Shown here: positions 46,291 to 61,200 of the stretch, piece after piece | Layout: the number at the start of each line of letters is the position of its first letter | Position numbering within the stretch: the stretch's first letter is position 1 | Origin: Lethocerus indicus | Taxonomy: Eukaryota; Arthropoda; Insecta; Hemiptera; Belostomatidae | NCBI GenBank assembly: GCA_019843655.1 | Contig: JACDQD010000011.1 | Coordinates: 8,164,604 to 8,228,603, forward strand | DNA length: 64,000 nucleotides | Direction of reading: 5' to 3' | Program-made: the position numbers and the translations under genes | The notes under the pieces: model-generated | The model's input: the letters and a program-made list of their open reading frames with translations, nothing else | Told to the model about the DNA's origin: nothing | Database searches by the model: none

Positions 46291-49200
46291 AAAAAAAGTA
46301 ATAAAAAAGAGGGGAAACCAGTGGGTTTCTCCTCCATTGTTGTCCACTGTTGTTAGCGCTTGCATCAATGTTGCTCAGTGTATCTTGTTTACAGTTGCAA
46401 CAATAAAAGAAAGAAGTAAAAATCAAAATAAAACGGGCAATTTTCCTTCGTTGGTAAAACCCTATTTTTGTGTACAAGTGCAGTCCTGTGAGTTCACAGA
46501 AAATAATAAATTCTGAGGACCCGAGTCTGCAGATCTCAGTACAGCAAAAATAGGAAAGGTCAGCAATCGTAAAATATGCATTTCATTTTACCCGGCAAAA
46601 AAGGGCCAACCGTAAACCGAATATGGTTTCTTTCATATCTCACCTTTTTTTTTCTTGTAATTGCAAAACTATTGTGACGAAGCCTGCGGGTGGAGGGGGG
46701 AAACCAATCAAGTGTTCCCGGGATAAGACCGCGTGTTGTAACGACACACATGACAAATGCAGACGGAGTTTCATCGGTAAGCCGTCCTAAACTCTTTACC
46801 GAAGAGACATGTGTCGTACAACAGATGTCCCGACCGCTTAAAAATATTCGAAGGGCGGAGATAAATGCGGGAAAATTATAGAAACTTAGTAGAGCAGCAG
46901 GGATTCGCTGTAAGCCGTTGCATTCCCACCTACTTCGACAATGCTTTGTTGAAGTCAGTGTAAAGTCTTAGAATTTATTATATTGCATGTATAGAATTTT
47001 TAAATGTTAAGATTGCATTCGGTTGAAAAGAGCGAATTACGTTCTCGTTAACCGTTTATTCATTAAAAAAAATTAATATTTTATTATAATTTATGTATGT
47101 AATGCTAGAAGAATAGGAGGGAATGGTACTAAGCCCGTATTATTGCATCTGGTCAGATCGGACAATGCTTTGTTTAAGTAATTCTAAACAAACAGTTCCC
47201 ACCCTACAGGAAAAGGAAGTTTACTCTTCAGTTTTTGTACTATCCTTTTGTATCAGACGTAAGATGTTTTTTTTCTAAAAGATTATTACCTAGAGGGACA
47301 GTATAATTAAATAGGCACACTGACACAGTATATACATATCCGCGACCGTTTTCCCAAGATGCCAGGATTAATTAATTTTTACATTAGAATATTGATTTAA
47401 CTTCGTGACTTAATATAGTTAATTCTGAAATTAAATACTGGGCAGCAAACTGATAATTGACAGCGTGAGTCCCATAAATCTAAAGTAGATCAATCGGAGC
47501 AAATCAAAGTCAATTATCGAAGAATTAATGCAATATTTGAAACCTGAAATAGAATAAAAGTCAAACGAACGTACGTAAATGCCAAACGTCGTTTTAATAG
47601 CAAGCCAAGGAACACCTCGGAGTGTATGAAAACTCTTCAGCACCTAACGGTTAAGAGATTCTTACCGATTTTTTCCCAACGCTGACCGGTTCATCCATGC
47701 GGAAAGTAGCATAACCAGGCGGGGAAAAAATAATAGCGGTATAGCCCACGTTCTAAACGGGCTGGGAAAAGGGACAACGGGCGTACGCTCCAGATACCGA
47801 GAGCATTATGCTGCCATGAGAGCTTCTATACTCTGAAGTATGTTCTTTTCAGGACAGAGAGTTTTACGAAACAACAATACATAACAGAAATTCAAAATAT
47901 ATAAACAGAAAACCATATATTTCATCCCGATCGTTAAGAGGATCATTCATAACCACCCCCTAATTAATACAATATACTACTATATACACTCGAAGCTGAG
48001 GTTTCTAGGCACTACAATGGTGTCGGAGTGTTCTTCGCTCGTAAGTTCAATGACTTTTTCGCTCCGAAATTCAAAGCAACATTACCAAGCATCTTTTCAC
48101 TTCGGGAACGACTTCGAGTCTCTTGCCACCCATTTTCGAAGCCGCTTATTGTCAGAACGTGAGCCAACTGGCAAAAAGCCGTTGCCAATTATTTTAGAGA
48201 ATCGCCCGTCGATTTTTTTTTTGGTTCGGCCCCGAAAAAAACGTGAGATGGACACAATTTTGTTTCTTATATAATACGGTTTGAGCCTCCCAATCCTCTC
48301 GTGGCGAGCCGCACGTTCAACCGGCTTTCAGAGCTATTAGTCCAGCATAACATTTCCGCTGTTTGAACCCAGTCATATAACAGGCAGGAGTAACTTTATA
48401 ATCAAATGAAACAACATTTTTCTGCCATTTTCCAGATTAGAACTGTTCGCAGACAACGCATACTAATAAAACAATACGTCTATGTTTTTTAAGGTCTATA
48501 CTGAAATTCATTCGCATTGAGCGTGGATCATCACTGCAGACTTAGTATTACTACGGTCTGAATGACGAGAAATAAAAATCTGCCTACCTAAGAAGTAAGA
48601 AAAAGGATTGATTCGAATTTCGACGTTTGAAAATTATGATAACATAAGCCGAGAATATATGAATTTGTATTTGTCTAGTATTCGTAATTTCATTGACCCA
48701 GAATGGAGTATCATAAAAGCCCACGTTCACCTCAGACAGTCAGGCAGAAAATAAATTTCGTCTAAGAATGAAGTTTCACCTTCAAAGAGTTATTCGAATT
48801 TAATTTATAACTTTTCCCCAACGCTATTAAGAAAAAATGAGATTGTCCAAGGTGTAATCTAACCTTGCGGCATGGCAATATAAGAGGGTTGTCGAACGAA
48901 TCTGATTATGTGTAGCATTCTCTCGGCTTTTCGAAGACTGGATTTTATTTCATTCATAAATCGCAAACCGACTGGCCCCGCAGCACCGGGCGTCCGTGGC
49001 CTCCATGAATAACTTAAAGGAGTTTCCCCCGGCTTCAAAAAGCCCACCGGGAGACGACAAAAAGGAAGAAAGACGACTGGAAAGCGCGCGCCCCGAGAAA
49101 TCGGGCACGCGCCGGTTAGAAAGCAAAATTCGATCGATTCGCGTTATGCAACACCGGTTATGGTCCGGGGCGAAGTGTCCATGAAATTATTATTATTACA

Positions 49201-50532
49201 TCTTTTTTTCTCCCACCGTTAGGCCTCGGATATTCGACACAAAGGGGTCCGTCGAACGTACCGGAAGGGATGCATCCGTAGCTGACAGCATAGGTGACCG
49301 ATTCTACCGTATCGACAGTCATATCCAATATAAAAAAAATGGCGGTATAAAATAAAATTTGCAACAAAAAGAGACTGAAGAGAACATTCTTCAGGAGGAA
49401 AATGGAGTTTATACAAAACCTGAATTTTCACAATGTATCAGAATTGATAGAACAATTGAATAGAAATGTAGGTAATAGGTAGGTTTTGATCTATATATTC
49501 TTGTGCAATTATGGAGAGGAATACAGTCCTTATAGTTATAATGATGAAAAATAAAAAGTTTTTTGTAATGTAGGCTGATTATAATTATATTTGAGTTGAC
49601 AGAAACAATAAGTTCAACTGCCATATATTCCAACTTTCTAGTCAGTAGTTCTTTTCTTTTGACTGTATAAATAATAGACGATTAACTTCCAATCTAAAAG
49701 CAATATCTGTATACTGAAAGGGCGTATCGACGGAAGGGAGAGGGCACAATTAAATGAACCCTGTTAAAAAACTGTTTATGGACCGTACAGAAATTAAGGA
49801 AAGCGGCAGGTGCTGCGTGAGAAACGAACAGGTGAATCGTTTGTAGATCGACTCGAACAAACCAATCGGTCGGAACCGATTGCAAACTACGCCCGGGGGG
49901 AAGAAGCGTTTATAGCTTCACGGGTCGTTTAACTCGGTCGATTTATAGGGAAAGAAAAGTCAACACCATTTATAGTAATCACATTATAATAACCACCACC
50001 CACCCCCCTCCACCGTGACATCAGGGAAATTTCCTGCAATAACATAATATAGACCTCCCTCATAAGGTAACGTTTTTCAGAAAGAAATTTTTAAAAGAAC
50101 AAATTTTCGAGTACACTAAAAAAAAGAAAACTTGAGGACAGTATAACTATTAATAATGCTACAATTTTCTAGCTACTTTATACTCTGAACAGAATGGTAG
50201 GTAAGATGTGAAATAATTGCTGACTGATTATGTTCCATAATCTCAACCAAGAATACAAATAATCATCCTCCTTGTTGGGCAAAAAAATTAATGGGAACAA
50301 TCAACAGTGTAAAACACAATCTCCCAAACCAATATCTCCGGGGAATCAAGACTTTAAATTTGCATTATCGTCTCATTATAAAACACAGAGAAAAAGCGCC
50401 AGCTTCTCAATCTCACTTCCATTCCGGTTTCTAAAGTTAAACTGAACTGGAAATGGGCGATAGATGAAACCGAAGTGAAAATACCGGGGCTAGAAAAGGA
50501 CGAAATCTCGACAATGGATCGGGACCAATTAA

Positions 50533-50539
50533 TACATAC

Positions 50540-50572
<33 letters not shown>
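50533..50572. repeat. (TA)n-(TG)n compound microsatellite
   Basis: A short TA run passes directly into a TG run. Confidence 0.9.
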
Positions 50573-51787
50573 GTATAGAGAAAAGCTTTCTTTCTGGGCT
50601 TGTTTCGACCGGCCGAAGACGTGAGAAGAAAGTGGGACCTTGTCGCGGCGACGTTATCTGACACGCGGTCTCTCTCTGCTCCGCTTTAACACGCCACCGA
50701 TCTGATAACGCGAGGAAAACGGACCGAGGGGAAATCGCACGGTTTTCTTACAGGAGGTAAAAAGGAATACAGGAATATAACCATTAGGTACGGGAAATAT
50801 GAAGAGCGTTCGGACAACCTAAGCGATAACAATCCCCGCCCTTAAAAACGCCCAAGAAACAGTATTTCTTCTGATTAGCATAAGATTATACTAGTTAGCT
50901 TTAAGAACGCTATAAATAAATTATAAAGACAGGTATCCGTGCTATCTGCAATAATAAATTCAATTCTGATTATAGGGACATGAAAGCTGAAGGTGGTTTG
51001 CTGGGGCAAAACATATCATTAAAGCGGTTAGTATCTGAAAATCTTGGATATCGTGCTTTACAGATATGACACGAGAACCAATACCGTCGCTGCTGATAAA
51101 TGCTTTCAGCATTGCCATCTTAATAGTCAAATCGCTATACATTTATACTTCCGATTTAGAAATTTGAATCGATTCAAACACGTATTTCCACCCTAAATCG
51201 CGGCACAGCCATTAGGAAATATTTAAATCGAAAAATTGTAATTACTGAAAGTGGCAACGAGCTCGGCTGTTTTGAAGACCAAAGTTCCCATCCTATTGCA
51301 ACATTTTACCCGTTTGTAATATTACAACGCAGCGTTAGTCCCGGAGGATACAATTACAGGTTTGAGAAAAAAAAACCCCAGCAACCGTCGAAATCACAAT
51401 TCTGTAGGGCAGCACGAACGGCGATAAGCGTACCATCGAGACAGAGCGCCGGTAATATCGACTGACCCCGATTTAGGCAGTCCAAATAGAGAACGTTAGG
51501 TACACACTATCGGCTAGCGGCTTTCTGTTGACACCGACCTGGCTATGTATGGAAATAAAACTCTTAACGGCCGTGACTAAAATCGGTCAATTAAGGCCTG
51601 CAAATTCCGAAACTGTACAAAAGTCAATCCTGAAATATCTTAAGACAAAAGATAAAAATAAAATACTCTCTAATCGCTTAGTCGTAATTAGTAGCTTAAT
51701 ACAGTGGTTGAACACTGAAATCTAACTCCCTATAGAATTGCTGTTAATACCCCTACATAAATTTGAATGAATATTAAAATGTTATGA

Positions 51788-51934
51788 AAATTAATAGTTT
51801 CCCCTTAAATTAAAATTGCTTCTGTCCAATTGTTATTAATGAAAAAATAAACTGAATGGGGTTTTTGAATCATCTAAATTAAATTGAATCAACCCCATAA
51901 AAGTCCCCTTGGTTTTAAGGGGAAAATTAATAGT
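51788..51934. mobile_element. Small element with inverted ends (TTAAGGGGAA type)
   Basis: The outer parts ATTAATAGTTTCCCCTTA and TAAGGGGAAAATTAATAG are inverted copies with one mismatch. The interior (about 51801-51901) recurs inverted at 53275-53377. No coding capacity; MITE-like. Confidence 0.6.
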
Positions 51935-53274
51935 AATTAATAGTTATTATTAATAATATATAATAATAATATTAATAATATCTTTCCATATCTAAATAAT
52001 ATCCAAAAAATCAATTAAAAATTATAGTTAAAAAGAAGGCCGCAATTATAACATCATGTCTTTGGTAAACACATTTGCGTGAACAGTACACGCCCGCTGA
52101 CGATCGAACACGCGCTAGAAACAAAATACATCGACAGTATGCAAACACTCAAATAAAGGAATGGCTCCAGTAATGAATACCAGACGATCATCAAGCGAGA
52201 CGAGATTTTTTATTATTTTTTTAACGCTATAGAAATGTAGTTTCCATTTAGCGCTGTCAATTTTTTGATATTCCGTTAGTAATTCAATAAGGGTAGTAGA
52301 AATTATGTTTATAACAATCCATTAGTACGCTTTCAATCCTTTTTCGATACATACAGGTTTATTCGACAATTCGAACTGACCGTTATGGAATGATAAATGC
52401 GCATACCAGAAAAGAATGAAATGTCGACTGTGAAATGCCAAAGCGCTATTCCGCTTCCCATTCATACCATAGCGCCAACCTGTACTTCTGTACCCTATCA
52501 ATTACACTATAGGAACAGTAACTGGGACTCTGAAATAATTAGATTTGACGTATTTTAACAATTATAGACTAGTTGTGGTTAATCTGGGGACCACTATGAA
52601 CAATTATGTAGAAAATAAATTTATCTGCACCGTCTGTATAATAATAATAAATGGAAATTGAAACCAAGGTATCCGACCGAACCTTGACACGCTTGAAGGT
52701 CTATCTCGAATCCGTTGCCAAGATTCAAGTTTTCTCGAAACTTATAATAAACTCCGACTCTCCCTTTCCAAATGAAATACCCTCAATCCGCTCTGTTTAG
52801 CTCACTGTTTAGCGAACTGACCCCTCTTCTCAAATGGCTCGTTTTACCCGGACTGCCCACTTCGTCGAACCTGTGGAAATCGAGAGCCGCTTGCTTAATT
52901 ATAATGCGCGGTGCAAATTCGAAAGTTTCCCATCGGAAGAAAGTCGGACGGACGGCCGAGGAAAATCTGCCACGATTCGCCAGGAAAATGCGATTTAAAC
53001 CAAATACAGAGTTTCTTTTATCGGTTCAAGTTTCATTAACCTTCAGACCCTTCGGGGTTCGAGATACAAATAGAATCTGGAGGCTCGTTTACTGGACCTA
53101 TTCCTTTCACCTCCTTTGGCCTTATCAGTGATATATAACGTATGAAATGTTGGAAGTTTCAACTATAAACCAAACCGGTTTTTCCACCAGGCACAAGATA
53201 GTCGTCGAAGTAATTATTCAGGCATTAGAAAGACAGTTGGGTTTAAGGGCGAAACGTCGCAAATATTAATATAT

Positions 53275-53377
53275 TTTATGGGGTTGATTCAATTTAATTT
53301 GGATGATTCAAAAACCCCATTCAGTTTATTTTTTCGATAATAACAATTGGACAGAAGCAATTTTAATTTAAGGGGAA
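53275..53377. mobile_element. Inverted second copy of the 51788-51934 element
   Basis: About 100 bp match the reverse complement of 51799-51901 with only about three differences. The end beyond the CCCCAT side is missing here. The pair forms a long inverted repeat around 1.4 kb of non-repeated sequence. Confidence 0.7.
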
Positions 53378-56257
53378 TATAACGACGGATGGAATCATGC
53401 TTCGAGCTTCCATTGTTAAAAAGTATGACAAAGCACGGCCCGCCGCTTATCCCAGTTAGGCGTACTCGGTCAACCCCGTCCAACCTGCCGAACCCCCTAC
53501 GGCAATTCATCGGCCCAAACAGAGCGTTAATGGCGTTATTGTGTGAAACCCCAGGCACAATGGAGTGGGCCCTACTTACTGCATTCCTACAGGTAATGAC
53601 AGCGATAAGGGGGGGCAACAGTGATCCTTCGATCATAAACAGACGAAACACTGCTCATACGTGAAGTAAAGTAATATTTTCAGTTACCACTCGCATTCAC
53701 TTGTGACACGTTCCTAACGCGTTAGAATTCAAATACCAATAACACAACAAACAATACATTTTTAATTAAATCATCTTGTTTTCAAGCAGTCAACAGTTGT
53801 TCGTATACAGCATATAATTAATTCACGCAGCATCTAATTTATTGTATAAAAATTATTATACCACGTAACACACTTGTATCCTTCAGTTCAAACCCTGTTT
53901 AGTCCCGACATTCCACGTTCCGCACCGATGGCTAAAAAAGGAAGTGACCACGTGATACGTGATACAACATAAATAAAATATAATCTACTAAAAAAAAAGG
54001 TGAAGCCAGTGAGCTTATCTTGTTTCAATGGTTCAATACACATATACATTTGTGATGAATTAAACAAAATTTACCCAACATCTGTATGCACGAATTTATG
54101 CATATATTCGTCAACGCGACGGCATTGACCCGATTCCAGGCATACCTCTAATACAGAAGCCAAATAGCAGTTTGTTAAACCTTGGTTCCAAATGTGGATT
54201 ACTACAATCCAACTGAACTCGCAGAAAAAAAAACGAAAGAAATAATGTGGATTTTATCATTAAATCAAGTATAGTGAACACAAGAATAAATGCGCAAATA
54301 CTGGTTATAGTTGATTAACGGTAAAATGAAGTATAACAATATCATAGTTTTTTCTATATTCAAAAGAATGCTGTTGTTATTAAGAGAGAGAAAAATACAA
54401 CTCAAATCTGAATAAAATGGAATAAAAACGATGGGTCCGAGGTCAAAAATACGGTCACGAAACTTAGTTTCAAAGACGGAAGATGATAAGCCCGGGTGGA
54501 ACAACGCTGGAATACAGATAATCTAAGATTAGACCAAGGTCGAATTTAAATTCGGCATTAAACAATACGGATTCGATAAATCAAATTTATACCGCTATAA
54601 CTTGACGGTAAACCTCGACGGGGGAGAGGAGAGTTTTGAATAAAACATTGGATCCGAATCGTAACTCCTGAATGGATGTGCCGACAAACGGTTAAAATGC
54701 CGTCGGTATAAAAGGGGAAGCGTGATTCCTTCAAATAACACGGACCCCGGGGAAGCTGACCTTTAGCCTAATTGATCGATCCGATCACTGAATATTACAT
54801 GAGGGATGAAATTTTAAACGAATTCTGAAAAAAAATCTTTCCGCGCTACGCGATAGTAGGGAAAAACAATAGTTCGATAAAAATAAGCCGGATAATCACT
54901 GCTATTAAGCTGAGGATGGATAAATGTTTATCTTATCGCCCAGTTCATTCTTCTGTTTGCCTGCTCTTAATCGTCAGTAGCAGTGTGATCCTACTTGAGT
55001 TAAGTTATACTGTGTAATACTAACAGTATGTTACTGGACCGGACAAAAGGAGAGGGATAAGGCAAGAACTACTTTCAACTTTGTTTCCAACAGCTGACTG
55101 AATTTTTACAAAATTAATTTCATTTAATGATATAAAAGCGACTGTTGGTATTCCAACTCCTCGCTGGGCATCTGGCACATATCTAACATTGCATAAGATT
55201 ACAACATAATCTTTTGTATACTAACATTAGCAGAATAATGGCAAAACAAAAATGGGCATCAATACCACTCTTGGACTTCAAATAGGAATAGTACCACAGT
55301 TTACAATCGCGCACAATAAATGGAATGACTGATAGATACATCGAAATGAAATAATAAGCTGATATAAATAATATCAGCACAGTTATTGCATATGTTACTG
55401 TGAAATAGTTTCGGCCTAAAACGCATTTTATAGGCCGATTTAAACGAATGTAACACTGTTAGAGTCCGGCTAATTGCAAACATAAATCCCGGAATGCTTT
55501 AATGCGCCGTGTCAAGCCTAAAAGGTTCGGACCCCGCACGCGATGCAATCAATAAGCATTTGAAATCGTACAATCTGAACATGCAAAATGTTTCTTTGCG
55601 GCATTAATTCGGACGCTGGGTAAATTTAATGGGAGCGCCAGAGAAATATTATCGTTTTTATTACTGTCTTTACAACGACCCAGGGAACAGTGAATTGGCG
55701 ACATTCTAGCAAACAACCTTCGGGAAAACGGAAAGTATCTACAGTAAAGGTTACACTATTTATTTACTTTACTTATTTACCGACAAATTACAACACTGTA
55801 AATTAGATAATGGCAATGTTTTTCCTGCGGGAGGATATTAGACCAAGTATCTCCGAGGTACTTATTCCGAGGTAGGTATTCGTCTACCCGAAAATGAATA
55901 GTGATGCAGTGAACTTCATGAACTTGCGCTGTGACGATGAGAACTCGAACTTGGTCAAGCGTAACCACAAACTTGAGGAGAGGGAAAGTTTCTGGATAGA
56001 TTATAATTCGGCTCCAGGGAAACTACTCCTTAAATATCTACTGACTAACAGAATCACGAAATTCAATATATAGTTCACTGACCGTTTAGTAAATTACATA
56101 CACACATGCACTATTTCTTTAGAACACTAATTTGCCATTGTAGTGCAACCAAGCAAGGATTATTAGGGAAACAAATGTACTGCATATCTGATGGGACATC
56201 ATACGCATTACAACTAGTCTCACGCAGAGAGTTGGGCAATCGGCTGCTCCGTGTATA

Positions 56258-56560
56258 ACAATCGTGATTGAAAAATCAATCATCAATCACGGATCTTTGA
56301 AATTTAATCATCAATCACGGATCTTTGAAATTTAATCATCAATCATAAATCGGAGGTTTGACTGACCCACAGCCGCATTTATCACAGTCATAAACTAGCC
56401 ATCTAGTGAATCTGGAGACCGCTCAACTTGAGTTTAAAGTTTTGACCTTCCGATTAAGGTATTTTCTGCGTGTCGTACGAATTAAAACTTGGTGGCCAAT
56501 CATCAATCATGACTGATGCTTTAATCATAGATTTTATCAATCATCAATCACAATAGCAAT
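56258..56560. repeat. ATCATCAATCA repeat cluster with a 28-bp tandem duplication
   Basis: A 28-bp unit (CATCAATCACGG, ATCTTTGAAATTTAAT) is repeated near 56281-56340 and AATCATCAATCA recurs at about 56336 and again at 56497-56552 after a 150-bp unrelated stretch. On the minus strand each unit carries TGATTGATGATT. Confidence 0.65.
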
Positions 56561-57917
56561 TGCTGGCCTTGTACTATTGACCAAAATAAAGTGTAAGTAT
56601 AATACCATTAATACCAATCGTTCACTGAATCAGATGTATTCTATATCGGACAGATCACATTCCGAACCCAAATAGACCGTCGAAGTACACAGGTATTGGG
56701 GAAAAAAATGTACTTAACCGACTTATTTTTTTAAAGTACGCACAACACACATCGCGTCTAATACTTGTTGATTTGGTGGAAGCCAGTTAAATACAAAATG
56801 GAGTATTTGAACAAGGAAAGCGACACGGGAGGATGACATATAACATCCGACAGCGGTCAGTTTCTTGAAAACATCATTCTTCGAAAAGCTAATTAACCGC
56901 ATGGAAAAATATCTGGAAATATGGCTCGCACGTGCGAGTTGGACGGGGTTTAGGTACGTGTTGAAAACGACGGGTTATAAATTATTCTCGTGAATATTAA
57001 ACGTGGGCAGAAACAATCGAGCTATTGTTGTAGTAGCCGAATTCAATGACAAACTCTCCCTTTCCCGCTGGATTCAATAAAATTATATTTTCGATTGCCA
57101 TTGTTTAACTCACTGTTAAATTTGGTCGACTATTGTGGGCGTTATACATTTTTCTGGACAGGTAATTTGAAAACTATAGATGATACGAGGCATATTCCAT
57201 AAATGCTATGTAGGGCATTCAAAGATATGAATTTTGGTTGGGTCATTTGGTACAGAGTTTTGGATATCCGTATTATCAGGAAATATTATTTATTCACTTC
57301 GTAAAATGGCAAAATCTTAGAATATCAGTTTTTTCACAGCATCGGAGCCTACGCACAAACAATAACCTTCGCTCTCAGTTCCATATATAAAAATTATCCC
57401 CCGTGACCAGTTTTTCGCGCATTCAAGTACATTCTGAATCCGGAACGAGCGGAAAGGCTTCGCGGAGTCGCATAAGAAGCTGTAAAAAAAGAAACAAGAA
57501 GAAGCTGTGCTGCCGTCGGTTACTTTCTAATTACAACGCTCGCCCAACGCACACGGGAACTCGTCAATTACCATGGTAATTAACCATGTAATCTCGTCGG
57601 AGATTCCTTGGAAAAAAGAACCAAGGTCGGAAAAAAATTTACTAGAAAAAGGAGGAACACAATTAGTTATCCGGCTGGAATTGAAACGCGTTTCATTAAT
57701 TTACGGTCGGAAGACGTCATTAATGAATTATTAGGTTCACTTTTTCACCGCATTTAACTCAGAGGACAATCTGAGGCAATTCGAAAACAACCGGAAATAA
57801 TATTAGCAAACACAATTGTCAAGCAATTAGTTTACATTAGTTAAACTACAACAAAACCGGTCTTCCAAAATATATTTTCCTCAATATTCTGTCTCCACTA
57901 GATGACTTGGGTCCTGT

Positions 57918-57969
57918 GCTAGGCCGGTTTCGGTCTATTGCCAACGTCATCCCGAAACCGGTTCTAGCC
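57918..57969 (-). repeat. Decayed hammerhead-like block in a small palindrome
   Basis: The minus-strand block (57918-57954) keeps GAAACCGG and TAGC but has ATGACGT in place of CTGANGA. A facing plus-strand half copy, CCGAAACCGGTTCTAGCC (57952-57969), makes the site foldback. Confidence 0.4.
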
Positions 57970-58203
57970 TTAGTGATCGCAAAAATGCTATCTCAAACCC
58001 ACGCCGGGTACCGAAACATACGAGTCGATTTTATGTATATAAAATTCTACTCCTTTCATGATAATTTGTCAAAGAATTAAAAAAAGAATACTACTAATAA
58101 TTTGAGAATGTGTTGAAGTATTTTGACAACGATGTGTATTAACAGTGTAGCCCCATGGGGGCAACCTAATTGCTTAGGTGCGTAACTCATTTAATGACGA
58201 GAT

Positions 58204-58240
58204 GCTACTCACGATGGCCAGAAGCTGAAGCCTACATAGC
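58204..58240 (+). repeat. Decayed hammerhead-like block
   Basis: GCTA, CTCACGA, T, GGC-CAGAA-GCT, GAAG, CCTACA, TAGC. The 37-nt frame and helix I (GCTA/TAGC, plus two further pairs) survive, but both core elements are mutated. Confidence 0.4.
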
Positions 58241-61200
58241 GTAATCGGTACATCATTAAGTTAAAATAAAATCAAAGAAATAAATGACATTATATTTTTT
58301 AACTTTAATTTTCGTCGCTTTGGCAATCAAAAGGCAATTTTCGCGGAATTGCATGCACGCCGCCGTTTTTCAAACGCGGGCCAAGACTGGACTTCGCCCC
58401 ACAAAAAAAGTACCTCGACAGCTAAGTATAGCCCGGAGGATTTTAACAGGAAAGCCGAATGACCCAGAAACGAGATCGGGGAAGGGGCGGAAATTGCAGG
58501 TCGAATAAATTTCCGGAACGTCGCCTCAGCCGGATTTCTCGTTCCAAGGTCGGACCGTGAATCACACAGTGAGGGTCTCTACAGTATTCGTGGGAGTGCT
58601 CTGGGCTATCGGGAAGACAATTTTGAAACAAGTTTTGAGTCATCGAATTCCCCCACCTCCCACCACCAAATTTCCGTTCATTAGACCAACATCAAGTCCA
58701 AATGCCACCAGCAATGCGTTACTGTTTCATATTATCGTAGCGCAATAATGGCACAAAAAAATATTTTTGAACATATATACTCCAAAAAATTAAATTTCCA
58801 TGAAGCAGGAAGTTTCAACGGTGGTATTTCAAACTTCATGACGCTATTATAATAATGAGTTCATCAATGTTCAACAGAAAGCTTAGTACCAAAATAAGCG
58901 AGAATATCAAGTGACGAGTGTACAACACTGTACTCACAACGAAATCTCAATCTGCCAGACACTAATTAAGCAGTGATAAAATGCTAAATATTGTTTGGTT
59001 CAGTTATTTTTAGAGGATGTGCTCGACCGGATCTCCTCACTGAATGTCAAGGGTAAGGAGGGGTACAGGGACCCAAATTAAAGGTACTTTGTTTGACTCA
59101 TATTTAAGTTGCAGATTTAAAAGAAGACCTTAAGAAATTCAATGTTTATAGTAGTGCACTGTGAAGAACAGGCAAACTGTGGGAGAGGAGAGAATCGGAA
59201 CCAAGTCCTAACAAGCCCGCATTCCGGACTTGGGAACCGGCCTAGTGGAATCAAACCTTCAAATTTGCATACAGATCTGTTCCACCCTGTCAATTTCGTC
59301 TCGGTCGTCGTCAAACGACTGGACTAGACGAAGTCGACAAAGTAGAAGGTAAGAAAATTGATGGAAAACTAAGTTGCATAAGCCCAGAACTTTATTGCGG
59401 GCCGACGTTCCATCCCGACGTTAAGGCCACGCAGCTCATTTTCCCATATCCCCTATTGCATAAACCTCGTCCGCTAACATCTCCCATTATTAACTGAAAC
59501 TCTCGATCTACAATCAATAACATTTAATTTCCTAACATTTATTGCCGATACTTGCTAACTGCTTTCTCTCGGCAAAGTCCAATTTCGGTCTTGATTTCGT
59601 AACGTGTGGGGGGGGAGCTCTGAAACGTTTCGCCTGTCTTACCCGTCGGCACATCATCGCGTCTTCAACACCCTTCACTTACAATAATTGAGTTATGACT
59701 AAGTACAAACGGCCCAAATAGGCAAACAGGCTTACTTGACGATTTTCCCGGCTGCAATATCGTATGTCATATGTTTTAACGTACGCTCTTTTGTACACGG
59801 CTGTACAATTTTAGGACACATGACGGGAGACCATACGCTCGATGTGTTAGTAGATAGAATTTTTCAACCGGAACCCATTTTCAAATAATTCCACCAGTTG
59901 TATTTCTGGCATAAATTATATTATACGTACGCCAATAAAATCTTATCTAAATTCCTTGTTACATTTTCGTCACATATTTCATTTTAATTTTCAAAAATTC
60001 AAATTGCGGATAGCGGCAACCTGTAATATAGAGCTCGCATTCGACAAGCCTGAAACATCAACCGAGAGCAACATTTCAATTGTATCAATGTACACTTTGA
60101 CTACAAGCTCTGTAAACTATTCCTACGCTGTACTATTTTCATCTCCGAGGGGCGTTGTCAGGGTTAAGAAAAAATTAAATTCCTCTTACAATACAACACT
60201 CTCGTTACCGCCTCTTAGAGAAAAGATTTTCGATATTGCAAATCCATTTCAACATCCACGTCCCTGCTAAAATACATCAATGGTTTTTACGTTACCGAGT
60301 TTTCTAGCCTATTTACTATAACGAACTTAACAGTGGTTTGTACTAAAACTTGTTCTTTTCAAAACCGCTTGAATTCAAAAGAATATATTAGTTCCGCCAA
60401 CATTCAGCTGGAAATTATGTAATGTTCATCGATGGAAAGTTCTTCTATAGCACAAAATTTTAAACAAGACGGAAGGTACGTACTTTAGCGGTATTCGTCT
60501 GTAAATGTTGCACAAAAGGAAATATGATTAGCAAAACTGAAATTTAAGAAAACAAATCTTCCCCGAGTGGGGGGACCCTGACCCTAATGTACGGTCACGC
60601 AAGCACCTCGGGGATCCTTCGCACCCCCCTTTTACGTGCGGACGCCGCCGCTAGCTAACGCGTCCGAACCATAACCATAAAGCATGTCGGCCTTCATGTC
60701 CGAGCCCGTTTATGCTCGCCTTTATACGCCCTGGCCCGTACGAACGTGTGCGCAATCCTTAATGGGCGCCCGCTAAGGACAGCACTCGTAGAAACCCCGA
60801 CTGACGAAAAAATTTTAGAATGGAATATTTACGCAGCGATGAACGTTTTTCAAGCCTGATTTCCAGTTCTGAGACTCGTGAGTTTCGGAGGAATCAATCT
60901 CAAAAGTGAAAGTGTTCCGTACCACCGCCGTCATTATGAAGAAGTTGGAAATACTCGAAATTCACCTAACAGAATATTGAGTAATAGGCCAAGTTTGAAA
61001 GGTATCACATATGTTACCGAATCAAGGTGAAGTATTTCTTCATAGTGATAATCATAAAGGTAGAACATTAAAATTTCGCGAAATAATGTTTATCTAGAAT
61101 TTTATACCCGAAGAGAACACTGTGGGGGGTACTAAACATACTTAAGCTTCCAATCTGATACTGATCGTATAATTTAAATTTATTTTTACGATAAACCCCG

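Noticed and set aside
53289..53664. Overlapping open frames on both strands next to the inverted repeat.
   Set aside because: The minus frame includes the small repeat element itself and neither frame has transposase or other recognisable motifs.
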